A stretch of DNA of 64,000 bases, from assembly GCF_004340875.1 (NCBI RefSeq), contig NZ_SLXQ01000002.1, positions 62,001 through 126,000 on the forward strand. The letters are read 5' to 3'. The translations under genes were made by a program, and so were the position numbers. This stretch comes from Tamaricihabitans halophyticus (GTDB lineage Bacteria; Actinomycetota; Actinomycetes; Mycobacteriales; Pseudonocardiaceae). Every line of letters starts with the position of its first letter. Positions within the stretch are counted from its first letter, which is position 1. The notes beneath the pieces are model-generated. The model did not search any database, had not been told where the DNA came from, and was given only the letters and a program-made list of their open reading frames with translations. Of this stretch, positions 50,442 through 58,883 are shown in pieces.

Positions 50442-51332
50442 GTGCGAGGCAGGCGGAAGGCGGGGGCGCGGCGCGTATTTCGCCAGCCGGAACCGCATCC
50501 ATCGGGCGCGCGGCCGCCGGAGATTCCGGCCGAGTTCTTGCCGAAGCATGTGGCGATCGTGATGGACGGCAACGGCCGGTGGGCCAACCAGCGCGGACTG
50601 CCGAGGATCGAAGGGCATAAACGCGGTGAGGCCGCGATGGCCGAGGCGGTGCGCGGCGCGATCGAGATCGGCGTGCCGTGGGTGTCGTTGTACGCGTTCT
50701 CCACCGAGAACTGGCGGCGCAGTCCGGAGGAAGTCCGTTTCCTGATGGGCTTTTCCCGGGATGTGATCCGCCGCCGGATCGACGAGTTCGACGAGATGGG
50801 TGTGCGCATCCGGTGGGCGGGCAGGCGGCCGAGGCTGTGGCGCAGCGTGATCAACGAGTTGATCAGCGCCGAGGAGCGGACCAGGGACAACCCTGGACTG
50901 AACCTGGCGATGTGTGTCAACTACGGCGGGCGCGCCGAGGTTGGCGATGCGGCACGGCAGATCGCCAAGCTGGCCGCCGAGGGTCGGATCAATCCGGACA
51001 AGGTGGATGAGCGCACCCTCGCCAAGTACCTCTACCAGCCGGAGATGCCCGATGTGGACATGTTCATCCGGCCGTCAGGGGAACAGCGCACGTCGAACTT
51101 CATGCTCTGGCAATCCGCCTATGCCGAGCTGGTGTTCCAGGACATTCTGTGGCCGGATTTCGACCGCCGCGATCTGTGGCGCGCCTGCCTGAGTTTCGCG
51201 GAGCGGGACCGGCGGTTCGGTGGCGCGCTCGATCGGGCCGCGGGTACGGAGCCGGCCGAACCTTTCGCCGCGGCTGGCGCTCGCGGCAGCGAAACGGATT
51301 CCCATCCGGAAAGCGGTGATCAGCGGAAATGA
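50442..51332 (+). CDS. uppS: polyprenyl diphosphate synthase (cis-prenyltransferase)
   Basis: 296-residue undecaprenyl/decaprenyl diphosphate synthase that makes the lipid carrier for cell-wall assembly. GTG ([15 protein letters not shown]) with GGGAGG upstream. The family motifs are all present: [13 protein letters not shown] (Asp for Mg2+), [19 protein letters not shown] and [24 protein letters not shown]-terminal acidic/Ser-rich tail follows the catalytic domain. Its TGA overlaps the next gene (ATGA). Confidence 0.95.
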   Translation: MRGRRKAGARRVFRQPEPHPSGARPPEIPAEFLPKHVAIVMDGNGRWANQRGLPRIEGHKRGEAAMAEAVRGAIEIGVPWVSLYAFSTENWRRSPEEVRFLMGFSRDVIRRRIDEFDEMGVRIRWAGRRPRLWRSVINELISAEERTRDNPGLNLAMCVNYGGRAEVGDAARQIAKLAAEGRINPDKVDERTLAKYLYQPEMPDVDMFIRPSGEQRTSNFMLWQSAYAELVFQDILWPDFDRRDLWRACLSFAERDRRFGGALDRAAGTEPAEPFAAAGARGSETDSHPESGDQRK

Positions 51333-51763
51333 ACGCTAACTTGGGTGCGGGCCAGGACGTCGAAGCGGTGAATACCGGGGCGTTGCTGAGCCAGGCACGG
51401 GAAGCGCTCGAGCGCTACCACGAGGTGTACGTGGATGACGACGGCGCGCTGACCTTCCAGCACGGTGAAGTGCCCTGCGCGGTACAGGCCATGCAGCTCG
51501 CCGAGGGGCTGGTCGTGCTGAGCCTCACCTGCGTGGTGGCCTGGGATCTGCCGGATGAGCCGGCGATGGCGGTGTCCGCGGCGGAGCGGGCTGGTCAGGG
51601 CATGTTCGGCACGCTTGGCGTCGTACACACCGAGCGCGGGATGGATGTGACCTTGCGTTATGCCTTCCCCGCCGAAGGGCTGGCCGCTGAGCCGCTCAGC
51701 ACCTTGCTGATGTTGGTGGTGTCCACCGCTTCGCAACTAAGGGCGGAACTCGTCGGGGACTAA
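51329..51763 (+). CDS. YbjN-like small protein
   Basis: 144-residue cytosolic protein starting at ATG ([15 protein letters not shown]), coupled to uppS by ATGA. Features match the YbjN/T3SS-chaperone-like fold: an N-terminal helix ([20 protein letters not shown]), [30 protein letters not shown], and the helical C-terminal half. YbjN-domain proteins are general chaperone-like factors. The role is unclear. Confidence 0.68.
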   Translation: MNANLGAGQDVEAVNTGALLSQAREALERYHEVYVDDDGALTFQHGEVPCAVQAMQLAEGLVVLSLTCVVAWDLPDEPAMAVSAAERAGQGMFGTLGVVHTERGMDVTLRYAFPAEGLAAEPLSTLLMLVVSTASQLRAELVGD

Positions 51764-51801
51764 GAGCACGGATCAGTTCCGGCTCTGGCACACTTCGTGC
51801 A

Positions 51802-52824
51802 GTGACAATCGTTTCCAAGAACTCCGCCGAGTCGGCGGCGGACGAGCGCCCGCGTCGGCGAATCACCTCGCTCGAGGTGCTTTGCGTGCTGGTGCTGCTC
51901 GCCGTGCTGGGGCAGGACTGGCTGCAGCGGATCTTGGACGCCCCCGCGGTGCGGACCGGCGCAACCATCTTTGTCGCGGTCTGCGTGCAGGCGTTGCCGT
52001 TCCTGGTGCTCGGTGTGTTGATCAGCGGCGCGATCGCCGCCTTCGTACCGGCGCGGGTGCTGCGCAAGGTCCTCCCGCGCAACGAGGCACTCGCGGTGCC
52101 CACGGCCGGCGCGGCCGGGATCGCGCTCGCCGGTTGCGAATGTGCCTCGGTGCCGGTCGCCAGGCGACTGATCGGCCAGGGCGTACTGCCCTCGGTCGCG
52201 TTCACCTTCATGCTCGCCGCGCCCGCGGTGAACCCGGTCGTGCTGGTGGCTACCGCCGTCGCCTTCCCCGGTGAGCCCGGCATGGTGCTCGCCAGGTTCC
52301 TCGGCTCGATGGGCACTGCGGTGTTCATGGGCTGGCTGTGGGCGAAGCTCGGCAAGGCCGAATGGATCGCCGAGCGGGTGTTACGCAGGATGCCGGAACA
52401 CCCGGGCAACCGGCGGTGGGTGACCTTCGCCGAGACAGCGCGGCACGACCTCGTCGAGGCCGGTGGCTACCTGGTGCTCGGTGGGTTGGTCTCGGCCGTG
52501 CTCACGGTGGCGGTGCCGCAGGATTGGCTGGCCACGCTCGGTGGGCAGGTGGTGCTCGGCGTGCTGGTAATGGCGGTGCTCGCGGTGGTGCTCTCGCTGT
52601 GCAGCGAGGCGGACGCGTTCGTCGCGGCCTCGCTGGCGCCGCTGCCGCTGCTGCCGAAGCTGGTGTTCATGGTCGTTGGCCCCGCCGTCGACCTGAAGCT
52701 GTTCGCCCTGCAGACCGGGACCTTCGGCAAGGCCTTCGCGCTGCGCTTCGCGCCCGCGACCTTCGTGGTGGCGATCGCCTGCGCGCTCGGCGCCGGGCTG
52801 CTGGTGCTCGGGGGTGTGCGATGA
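51802..52824 (+). CDS. UPF0718 (DUF318) permease
   Basis: 340-residue integral membrane protein of the YraQ/UPF0718 family with about eight to nine helices. GTG start (VTIVSKNSAESAADER). Conserved pieces are AGCECASVPVARRLIGQGV (with a Cys pair) and the second-repeat SLCSEADAFVAASLAP. Family members are predicted permeases of unknown substrate. The adjacent TIGR03943 partner (ATGA overlap) and the convergent Zur gene suggest a role in zinc homeostasis (inference). Confidence 0.87.
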   Translation: MTIVSKNSAESAADERPRRRITSLEVLCVLVLLAVLGQDWLQRILDAPAVRTGATIFVAVCVQALPFLVLGVLISGAIAAFVPARVLRKVLPRNEALAVPTAGAAGIALAGCECASVPVARRLIGQGVLPSVAFTFMLAAPAVNPVVLVATAVAFPGEPGMVLARFLGSMGTAVFMGWLWAKLGKAEWIAERVLRRMPEHPGNRRWVTFAETARHDLVEAGGYLVLGGLVSAVLTVAVPQDWLATLGGQVVLGVLVMAVLAVVLSLCSEADAFVAASLAPLPLLPKLVFMVVGPAVDLKLFALQTGTFGKAFALRFAPATFVVAIACALGAGLLVLGGVR

Positions 52825-53534
52825 GAAGGGAAACGCAGAACATCCTGCTGGTGCTGACCGGCGGCGCGCTGCTGAAGATCGCGTTCGGGGACACCTATCT
52901 GCGCTACGTGAAGCCGTCCCAGCAGCCGCTGCTGATCATCGCTGGTGTGGTGATCCTGGCGCTTGCCGCGGTGGCGATCGTGCGGGACATCAAGGCGCGG
53001 CAACCAAAGACGAGTCAACCCAGGGCGCGGGCAGCCGGCCACGACCATGCCCGTAGCGCCTGGTTGCTGACACTGCCGGTGTTGGCGATCTTCGTGGTCG
53101 CGCCGCCGGCGCTCGGGGCCGATTCGGTGGATCGGGACTCCTCGCGCGCGACCGCGGGCGCCACGGATTCGGCGTTCCCGCCGCTGCCGCGCGGTGCGGT
53201 AGTGGATCTTTCCGTGACCGAGTTCGTCACCAGGGCGGGCTGGGATACAGCGAACTCGCTGGACGACCGGACCGTCGAGCTGACCGGGTTCGTGGTTCGG
53301 GATGGCGAGTCGCTGCGCTTGGCCAGGATGGTGGTCACCTGCTGTGCCGCCGACGCCGCGCCGCTTTCGGTCCGGCTGCACGATGCGCCGGCGACCGGGT
53401 TGCGCTCGGATGACTGGATCACGGTGACCGGCCAGCTGGTGCCGGGCACGGCGACCGAGGCGAGCGACTACCAGCCGGTGCTACGCGTGGATTCACTCCG
53501 CGAAGTCTCCGCCCCACGTAATCCCTACGAGTAA
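52821..53534 (+). CDS. TIGR03943-family membrane protein
   Basis: 237-residue protein (MRRETQNILLVLTGGAL) with two N-terminal helices (LLVLTGGALLKIA; LLIIAGVVILALAAVAIV), a His-rich loop AAGHDHARS, a third helix (LLTLPVLAIFVVAPP) and an extracellular C-domain with FVVRDGESLRLARMVVTCCAADAAPLSV. It is the regular partner of UPF0718 permeases in Gram-positive bacteria. Possibly part of a metal-transport complex; the HDH loop and CC pair could bind metal. Confidence 0.88.
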   Translation: MRRETQNILLVLTGGALLKIAFGDTYLRYVKPSQQPLLIIAGVVILALAAVAIVRDIKARQPKTSQPRARAAGHDHARSAWLLTLPVLAIFVVAPPALGADSVDRDSSRATAGATDSAFPPLPRGAVVDLSVTEFVTRAGWDTANSLDDRTVELTGFVVRDGESLRLARMVVTCCAADAAPLSVRLHDAPATGLRSDDWITVTGQLVPGTATEASDYQPVLRVDSLREVSAPRNPYE

Positions 53535-53540
53535 CCCCAA

Positions 53541-53630
53541 TAACCGCGCTAACCCTAAAGAACGCGGTCACGGAACGTGCCGTGGCTGCACTTAGTGACC
53601 GCAAGATCCCTAAAGAACGCGGTCACGGAG
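53541..53630 (+). repeat. dispersed alpha-beta repeat, locus I (type copy)
   Basis: Alpha core GCTAACCCTAAAGAAC at 53548-53563 with ACCGC/GCGGT arms, and beta core AAGATCCCTAAAGAAC at 53603-53618 with perfect 8-bp arms GTGACCGC/GCGGTCAC. Core spacing 55 nt. The cleanest pair in the window. Convergent gap. Confidence 0.95.
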
Positions 53631-53644
53631 CGTGCTCGGCGAGT

Positions 53645-54064
53645 TCAGCGCCGAATGCAGTCCGCGCAGCTGCCGAAGATCTCCACGGTGTGGCTGACCT
53701 GCGAGAAGCCGTGCTCGCTCGCTACCCGATCGGTCCATTTCTCCACCGCGGGACCCTCGACTTCCACGGTGTGCCCGCAGTGCCGGCAGACCAGGTGGTG
53801 GTGATGATGCGCGGAGCAGCGTCGGTAAATCGCCTCACCGGTATCGGTGCGCAACACGTCGATCTCGCCGGCGTCGGAGAGCGACTGCAAGGTGCGGTAC
53901 ACCGTGGTCAGTCCGATCCCCTCACCACGTTTGCGCAGCTCATCGTGTAACTCCTGGGCGGATTTGAAATCGTCCAGTTGCTCGAGCAGGTTGGCCACTG
54001 CGGCGCGCTGTTTGGTCGAACGTCGACCGGGAACAGGGGGTGCTGCACGGTTCATCGTGGTCAT
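53645..54064 (-). CDS. zur: Fur-family zinc uptake regulator Zur
   Basis: 139-residue Fur-family repressor. ATG (MTTMNRAAPPVPGRR) overlapping the smtB stop (ATGA). N-terminal winged helix with GIGLTTVYRTLQSLSDAGEI; a histidine run (H86-H90) and two CxxC pairs, C93/C96 and C133/C136, form structural and sensory zinc sites. Co-located with SmtB as in M. tuberculosis Rv2358-Rv2359, which fits Zur rather than FurA. Likely self-regulated together with smtB. Confidence 0.93.
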   Translation of the reverse strand: MTTMNRAAPPVPGRRSTKQRAAVANLLEQLDDFKSAQELHDELRKRGEGIGLTTVYRTLQSLSDAGEIDVLRTDTGEAIYRRCSAHHHHHLVCRHCGHTVEVEGPAVEKWTDRVASEHGFSQVSHTVEIFGSCADCIRR

Positions 54065-54474
54065 TGTCGCTCCACACGTTCCGCGACGGGTTGGGGTGGG
54101 TGTTCTTCCTGCGCGTGCGCCACCGCATCCAGCACGATATGCGCGAGATGGTCGTCCACCAGCTGGTAGACGACCTCTCGTCCGCGCCGGTCGCCGTGCA
54201 CGACGCCGGCCGCCTTCAGGATCCGCAGGTGCTGGCTGATCAGTGGCTGGGTCACCCCGAGCGCGTCAACCAGTTCGTGTACGCAGCGACCGGCGTCCCG
54301 TAGTTGCAGGACGATCGCGATCCGAACCGGGGCGGCGAGGGCGCGAAGCAGGTCACCGGCGGCCGTGAGCGTGCCTGCCTCCGGCACCGGGCCGGAAGCC
54401 GTGCCGTCATGCGACACGTGCTGCTCGGCATCGTGGTTTTCGACGATCTCCGAGCTCACCGACGACATCGCCAT
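54061..54474 (-). CDS. smtB: SmtB-type ArsR-family zinc sensor
   Basis: 137-residue ArsR/SmtB repressor (MAMSSVSSEIVENHDAE). Winged helix: RALAAPVRIAIVLQLRDAGRCVHELVDALGVTQPLISQHLRILKAAGVV. The alpha-5 metal site is complete: D107-x-H109-x10-H120-x2-E123, the zinc-sensing arrangement. A zinc-released repressor that probably controls this smtB-zur operon, giving the cell a two-sided zinc response. Confidence 0.93.
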   Translation of the reverse strand: MAMSSVSSEIVENHDAEQHVSHDGTASGPVPEAGTLTAAGDLLRALAAPVRIAIVLQLRDAGRCVHELVDALGVTQPLISQHLRILKAAGVVHGDRRGREVVYQLVDDHLAHIVLDAVAHAQEEHPPQPVAERVERQ

Positions 54475-54490
54475 CTCCTCGAGTTAAGGG

Positions 54491-54509
54491 GTAACGATAG
54501 TCATTCTAC
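54491..54509 (-). promoter_or_regulatory. possible SmtB/Zur box upstream of smtB
   Basis: Minus-strand GAATGACTATCGTTAC includes the imperfect inverted half-sites AATGA-CTA-TCGTT, 16 bp upstream of the ATG. Shape agrees with A/T-containing zinc-regulator operators. Not tested. Confidence 0.4.
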
Positions 54510-54541
54510 GTTTTCCGCGGCCGGTGCGGCTGGATCGTGGA

Positions 54542-54862
54542 CTAACTGAGTTGCGCGATCGCGATGCCGGCGAGGATGCCGACGACAAGCAGCCGGACCA
54601 GCCGGTCCGCGGTGCCGAGTACCCGCCAGGTCGCGCTGAGTAGTACGAGCAGCCCAGCGGCGAGCGCACCGAGTAGGAGCGCGCCGACCATCCCGCTGAC
54701 CAGCACGCCGGTAATGAAAACGGCAAGCACGACGAGGAACACCAGCGGCGCGGGTACCTTGGACAGCGGTCCGTTGCCGGCGAGCAGCGGTGCGCGGGTG
54801 GGGCGAGGTGTGCGCACGGGCCCTCCGTCCGTCGGCGCGAAACGATTCTGGTGTCGCACCAT
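54542..54862 (-). CDS. small multi-helix membrane protein (DUF6703-like)
   Basis: 106-residue protein from ATG (MVRHQNRFAPTDGGP). Basic N-terminus, then three hydrophobic segments (PLVFLVVLAVFITGVLV; GALLLGALAAGLLVLLSA; LVRLLVVGILAGIAIA). Small proteins of this build lie next to glyS in many actinobacteria. Assignment to DUF6703 is from memory of the family and not verified. Divergent from the monooxygenase-fold gene. Confidence 0.65.
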   Translation of the reverse strand: MVRHQNRFAPTDGGPVRTPRPTRAPLLAGNGPLSKVPAPLVFLVVLAVFITGVLVSGMVGALLLGALAAGLLVLLSATWRVLGTADRLVRLLVVGILAGIAIAQLS

Positions 54863-54887
54863 ATCTGGTTGGGAAGTGAGGCACGTC

Positions 54888-55277
54888 ATGCTGTTGGTCT
54901 GCCGGTTCGCGGTGTCCGAGGCCGAAGTGGCCGAGTTCACCGAGCGCGTCGCCGGCGCGCTCGAACTACTCACCGCTCAGCCGGGGTGCGCCCGAGGTGT
55001 GCTCGGCCGGTCCATGGAGCAACCGGAGCGCTGGGTGCTCAGCGTGGAGTTCGACTCGGTGGTCGCCTACCGCAAGGCGCTCGGCCCGTTCGAGGTCCGC
55101 GAGCGGGTGGTGCCGTTGCTCGCCGAGGCGCTGCTGGACGAACCGGCGGACTACGAGGTGCTTGTGCATGCCGAGGGCGGCGCGTCCGGCCGTCAGGTGA
55201 GTGTGCTCGCCGCGGACGCGGGCACGGTGCGCATCGGCGAGGCGTCCGGACCGGCAAGTCCGCGTTCCGCGGGCTGA
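54888..55277 (+). CDS. antibiotic-biosynthesis-monooxygenase-fold protein
   Basis: 129-residue ABM/dimeric ferredoxin-like protein. ATG (MLLVCRFAVSEAEVAEF). Segments RVAGALELLTAQPGCARGVLGRSMEQPERWVLSVEFDSVVAYRKAL and DEPADYEVL are typical of the ABM fold. A variable tail follows (residues about 95-129). It lies just upstream of glyS; no clear substrate. Confidence 0.8.
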   Translation: MLLVCRFAVSEAEVAEFTERVAGALELLTAQPGCARGVLGRSMEQPERWVLSVEFDSVVAYRKALGPFEVRERVVPLLAEALLDEPADYEVLVHAEGGASGRQVSVLAADAGTVRIGEASGPASPRSAG

Positions 55278-55377
55278 CCGTGCTTCGCGACGAGTGGGTA
55301 ATCCGTTCGTGGCGCCGCGAAGCGGCGGGATAGGCTGGTTGTTCACCAGGTAGTCGTTATCCACCTATGGAGCATGC

Positions 55378-56766
55378 GTGCCAGCCGATCGCATTGAGAC
55401 CGTTGTCAGCTTGTGCAAACGTCGTGGTTTCGTCTTCCCCTGCGGGGAGATCTACGGCGGCACCCGGTCGGCGTGGGACTACGGGCCGCTCGGGGTGGAG
55501 CTGAAGGACAACATCAAGCGCCAGTGGTGGAAGTACATGGTGCAGGGCCGCGACGATGTGGTCGGCCTCGATTCCTCGGTGATCCTGCCGACGCAGACCT
55601 GGGTTGCTTCCGGCCACGTGGGCGCCTTCCACGACCCGCTGGTGGAATGCACCGAATGCCACCGTCGGTTCCGGGCGGACCAACTCGCGGAGGAGTACGC
55701 CGAGCGCACCGGCAAGGCGGTGGCCGAGGACGATCTGTCCGATGTGCCCTGTCCGAACTGTGGCGTGCGCGGGCAGTATACCGAGCCGCGCGAGTTCAAC
55801 ATGATGCTCAAAACGCATCTTGGTCCGGTGGAGTCCGAAGAGGGACTGCACTATCTGCGACCGGAGACCGCGCAGGGCATTTTCGTCAACTTCCTGAACG
55901 TGTTGACGACCTCGCGCAAGAAGCCGCCCTTCGGTATCGGCCAGATCGGCAAGTCGTTCCGCAACGAGATCACTCCGGGAAACTTCATCTTCCGCACCCG
56001 TGAGTTCGAGCAGATGGAGATGGAGTACTTCGTCGAGCCAGGCGAGGACGAGCAGTGGCACCAGTACTGGATTGACCAGCGCACCCAGTGGTACACCGAA
56101 CTCGGGATCAACCCGGACAACCTTCGGCATTTCGAACACCCGAAGGAAAAGTTGTCGCACTACGCCAAGCGAACCGTTGACATCGAGTACCGCTTCCAGT
56201 TCTCCGCGGGGCAGGAATGGGGCGAGTTGGAAGGTATCGCCAACCGCACCGATTTCGACCTCACCACGCACTCCAACCATTCCGGTGTGGACCTGTCCTA
56301 TTTCGACCAGACCACCGGTTCGCGATACCGGCCGTTCGTGATCGAACCGGCCGCGGGTGTCGGCCGTCCGCTGATGGCGTTCCTGCTCGATGCCTACACC
56401 GAGGACGAAGCCCCGAACGCCAAGGGCGGTGTGGACAAGCGCGTCGTGTTGAAGCTGGACCGCCGGTTGGCGCCGATCAAGGCGGCGGTGCTGCCGCTGT
56501 CCCGCAACGCCGAGCTCTCGCCGAAGGCGCGGGACGTGGCGGCGACTCTGCGGCAGAACTGGAACGTCGATTTCGATGACGCGGGGGCGATCGGTCGCCG
56601 GTACCGCCGGCACGACGAGATCGGCACGCCGTTCTGCATCACCGTGGACTTCGACTCGTTGAACGATCACGCCGTGACCGTCCGCGAGCGGGACACGATG
56701 GAGCAGGAGCGGGTGTCGATCGACAAACTGTCGGGTTACCTGGCCGCGCGCCTGATTGGCTGCTGA
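55378..56766 (+). CDS. glyS: glycyl-tRNA synthetase
   Basis: 462-residue class II (alpha2) synthetase charging tRNA-Gly. GTG start ([17 protein letters not shown]). Motif 1 near the N-terminus ([18 protein letters not shown]), a CxxC...CxxC insertion ([16 protein letters not shown]), motif 2 [19 protein letters not shown] and motif 3 [14 protein letters not shown]. Anticodon-binding C-domain present. Usual position next to smtB-zur. Confidence 0.97.
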   Translation: MPADRIETVVSLCKRRGFVFPCGEIYGGTRSAWDYGPLGVELKDNIKRQWWKYMVQGRDDVVGLDSSVILPTQTWVASGHVGAFHDPLVECTECHRRFRADQLAEEYAERTGKAVAEDDLSDVPCPNCGVRGQYTEPREFNMMLKTHLGPVESEEGLHYLRPETAQGIFVNFLNVLTTSRKKPPFGIGQIGKSFRNEITPGNFIFRTREFEQMEMEYFVEPGEDEQWHQYWIDQRTQWYTELGINPDNLRHFEHPKEKLSHYAKRTVDIEYRFQFSAGQEWGELEGIANRTDFDLTTHSNHSGVDLSYFDQTTGSRYRPFVIEPAAGVGRPLMAFLLDAYTEDEAPNAKGGVDKRVVLKLDRRLAPIKAAVLPLSRNAELSPKARDVAATLRQNWNVDFDDAGAIGRRYRRHDEIGTPFCITVDFDSLNDHAVTVRERDTMEQERVSIDKLSGYLAARLIGC

Positions 56767-56829
56767 CTGTCTCGGCTCCTGGGCGTGGCCGATGCCACGA
56801 TTCCCCGGTGACGGTGCGAGGATGGACGA

Positions 56830-57483
56830 GTGGGTGAACGAGGGCCGGACGGCCCATCGATCGGTCGGTTCGTGCGCAGGTTTGCGCTCGGCGTCGTATT
56901 GATCGTGCTGCTCGTCGTTGGCGGCACGGGCTTTCGGGTATGGCAGGTCGCTCGCCAGGACGATCGCGGGCCGGCGGATATGGTCGTCGTGCTCGGCGCG
57001 GCGCAGTACGCGGGTAAACCGTCGCCGTTGCTCGAAGCACGATTGCAACACGCGAAGGATCTGCTGGACGCGGGCGTGGCCGAGCGGATCGTCACCTCCG
57101 GCGGGCGAGGCAACGGGGACACCTACACCGAGGCCGATGTGGGTGCCGGGTGGCTGATCGAAAACGGAGTGCCACAGAACCAGGTGGTCGCGGTCGGTGA
57201 GGGACGCGACACGCTCGGCACGTTGCGGGCGGTGTCCGCGGAAGCCGAAGGGCGCGGCTGGAACTCCGCGGTGATCGTCAGTGATCCGTGGCATACGCTG
57301 CGGGCGCGCACGATGGCCAACGACCTTGGTATCGACGCGGAGGCCTCGCCCACGCACAGCGGTCCGGTCGTGCAGACAAGGGAAACGCAGGTCTGGTACA
57401 TCATCAGGGAGACCGGCGCGTTGCTGTACTACCGGCTGTCCAAGGAACCGGTGGAGAACTTCGCGGACAGCGGGCTCAGCTAG
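56830..57483 (+). CDS. YdcF-like DUF218 domain protein
   Basis: 217-residue protein with one N-terminal signal-anchor helix (FALGVVLIVLLVVGGTGF) and a DUF218/YdcF domain (ADMVVVLGAAQYAGKPSPLLEARLQHAKDLL, SGGRGNGDTYTEAD, VVAVGEGRDTLGTL, VSDPWHTLRA). GTG start. Members such as SanA/ElyC are linked to envelope integrity; the biochemical role is unsettled. Between glyS and dgt. Confidence 0.88.
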   Translation: MGERGPDGPSIGRFVRRFALGVVLIVLLVVGGTGFRVWQVARQDDRGPADMVVVLGAAQYAGKPSPLLEARLQHAKDLLDAGVAERIVTSGGRGNGDTYTEADVGAGWLIENGVPQNQVVAVGEGRDTLGTLRAVSAEAEGRGWNSAVIVSDPWHTLRARTMANDLGIDAEASPTHSGPVVQTRETQVWYIIRETGALLYYRLSKEPVENFADSGLS

Positions 57484-57495
57484 CCAGCCAGCCGC

Positions 57496-57539
57496 TCGCG
57501 GTGACTGTGTGTGATCGCGTTCTTCAACGTTAGCGAGGT
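57496..57539 (-). repeat. dispersed alpha repeat with beta remnant, locus J
   Basis: Reverse alpha core 57519-57534 (minus-strand GCTAACGTTGAAGAAC), then the linker and a beta right arm GCGGTGAC at 57498-57505 at the exact place predicted by the 37-nt spacing. The beta core itself is lost. Confidence 0.78.
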
Positions 57540-57604
57540 GGCGTTGCGGCTGTGCGAGCCGCGGGCGTGGTGGGGCGTCGGTGTCTGGCACTAGGCTTGC
57601 CGCA

Positions 57605-58879
57605 GTGGACAGCGGGTACAGCGAATGGGACTCCGCGCGGCGGCACTCGGAGCCGGCCAAGCGCGGCGGGTTGACCGGCGCGACCGAATCCCGCAGCCCG
57701 TTCGCCCGCGACCGCGCCAGGGTGTTGCACTCCGCCGCGCTACGCAGGCTGGCCGGAAAAACGCAGGTGGTCGGGCCGGGGGAAGGCGCGGAGGTCAGCG
57801 GTGTGCCGCGCACCCGCCTCACCCATTCCCTCGAGGTCGCGCAGATCGGCCGGGGTATCGCCGCCGATCTGGGCTGCGACGAAGACATCGTGGACACCGC
57901 GGGCTTGGCGCACGACATCGGGCACCCGCCGTTCGGGCACAACGGGGAACGCGCGCTGGCCGAACTCACCGCGGAGATCGGTGGTTTCGAAGGCAACGCG
58001 CAGACGTTGCGCATCCTGACCAAGCTCGAGCCTAAGGTCGATGGCGGTAACCAGCACGGCTACGGGCTCAATCTCACCCGTGCGACCCTGGACGCCGCGA
58101 CCAAGTACCCGTGGCCACGTCGAGCGGGAGACGCGAAGTTCGGCGTGTACCCGGACGATCTGGACGCCTTCGACTGGGTTCGCGACCGGGCGCCGGACAC
58201 CCGGACCTGTCTGGAAGCGCAGATCATGGACTGGGCGGACGATGTCGCCTACTCGGTACACGATGTCGAGGACGGGGTACTCGCCGGGCGCATCGCGTTG
58301 AGCCTGTTCCGAGACAGCGCGGAACGCGCCTCGATCGCCGAACTGGCGGCCAAGCACTACTCGGCCGAGCCAGTGTCCACACTGGAAGCCGTCGCCGCCG
58401 AACTGCTCGACCTGCCCGCGCTCGGCGAGCTGGCCACGAGCGACTACGACGGCACCATCCGCGCGCAGGTCGCGCTGAAGCGGCTGACCAGCGAGCTGGT
58501 TGGCCGCTTCGCCACGGCCGCGGTCATCGATACCCGGCGCGAGTTCGGTGCCGGCCGGCTGCACAGGTATACCGCGCGACTACGGGTGCCACAGCGGGTG
58601 GCCGCGGAGGTCGCGTTGCTCAAGGCGCTGGCCACCCGTGAGGTGATGAGCGATGCGCGGCGCCTTCGGCAGCAGGCCGGCGAGCGGGAACTGCTCGCCG
58701 AGTTGGTCGCCGAGCTGCGGGAGCGCGCGCCGGAGTCGCTGGATCCGGCGCTGCGAGGCGCCTGGACCCTGGCGAACGACGACGCGGGACGGCTGCGCGT
58801 CGTGGTAGATCAGGTGGCCACCCTCACCGACGCGCAGGCGCGGGCGTGGCACCGCGCGTTGACGAGAAAGGGGCGTTAG
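57605..58879 (+). CDS. dgt: deoxyguanosinetriphosphate triphosphohydrolase-like protein
   Basis: 424-residue HD-domain dNTPase that hydrolyses dGTP to deoxyguanosine and triphosphate. GTG start (VDSGYSEWDSARRHSE). The HD motif is H74 (LTHSLEV), H103-D104 (LAHDIGHPPFGHNGE) and the downstream Asp in MDWADDVAYSVHDVED. Full length. Followed after 4 nt by the serpin gene. Confidence 0.95.
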   Translation: MDSGYSEWDSARRHSEPAKRGGLTGATESRSPFARDRARVLHSAALRRLAGKTQVVGPGEGAEVSGVPRTRLTHSLEVAQIGRGIAADLGCDEDIVDTAGLAHDIGHPPFGHNGERALAELTAEIGGFEGNAQTLRILTKLEPKVDGGNQHGYGLNLTRATLDAATKYPWPRRAGDAKFGVYPDDLDAFDWVRDRAPDTRTCLEAQIMDWADDVAYSVHDVEDGVLAGRIALSLFRDSAERASIAELAAKHYSAEPVSTLEAVAAELLDLPALGELATSDYDGTIRAQVALKRLTSELVGRFATAAVIDTRREFGAGRLHRYTARLRVPQRVAAEVALLKALATREVMSDARRLRQQAGERELLAELVAELRERAPESLDPALRGAWTLANDDAGRLRVVVDQVATLTDAQARAWHRALTRKGR

Positions 58880-58883
58880 TCGG

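Noticed and set aside
55357-58023. An 888-codon minus-strand ORF opposite glyS, the DUF218 gene and dgt
   Set aside because: The plus-strand genes are unmistakable; the long opposite frame is a GC-skew shadow.
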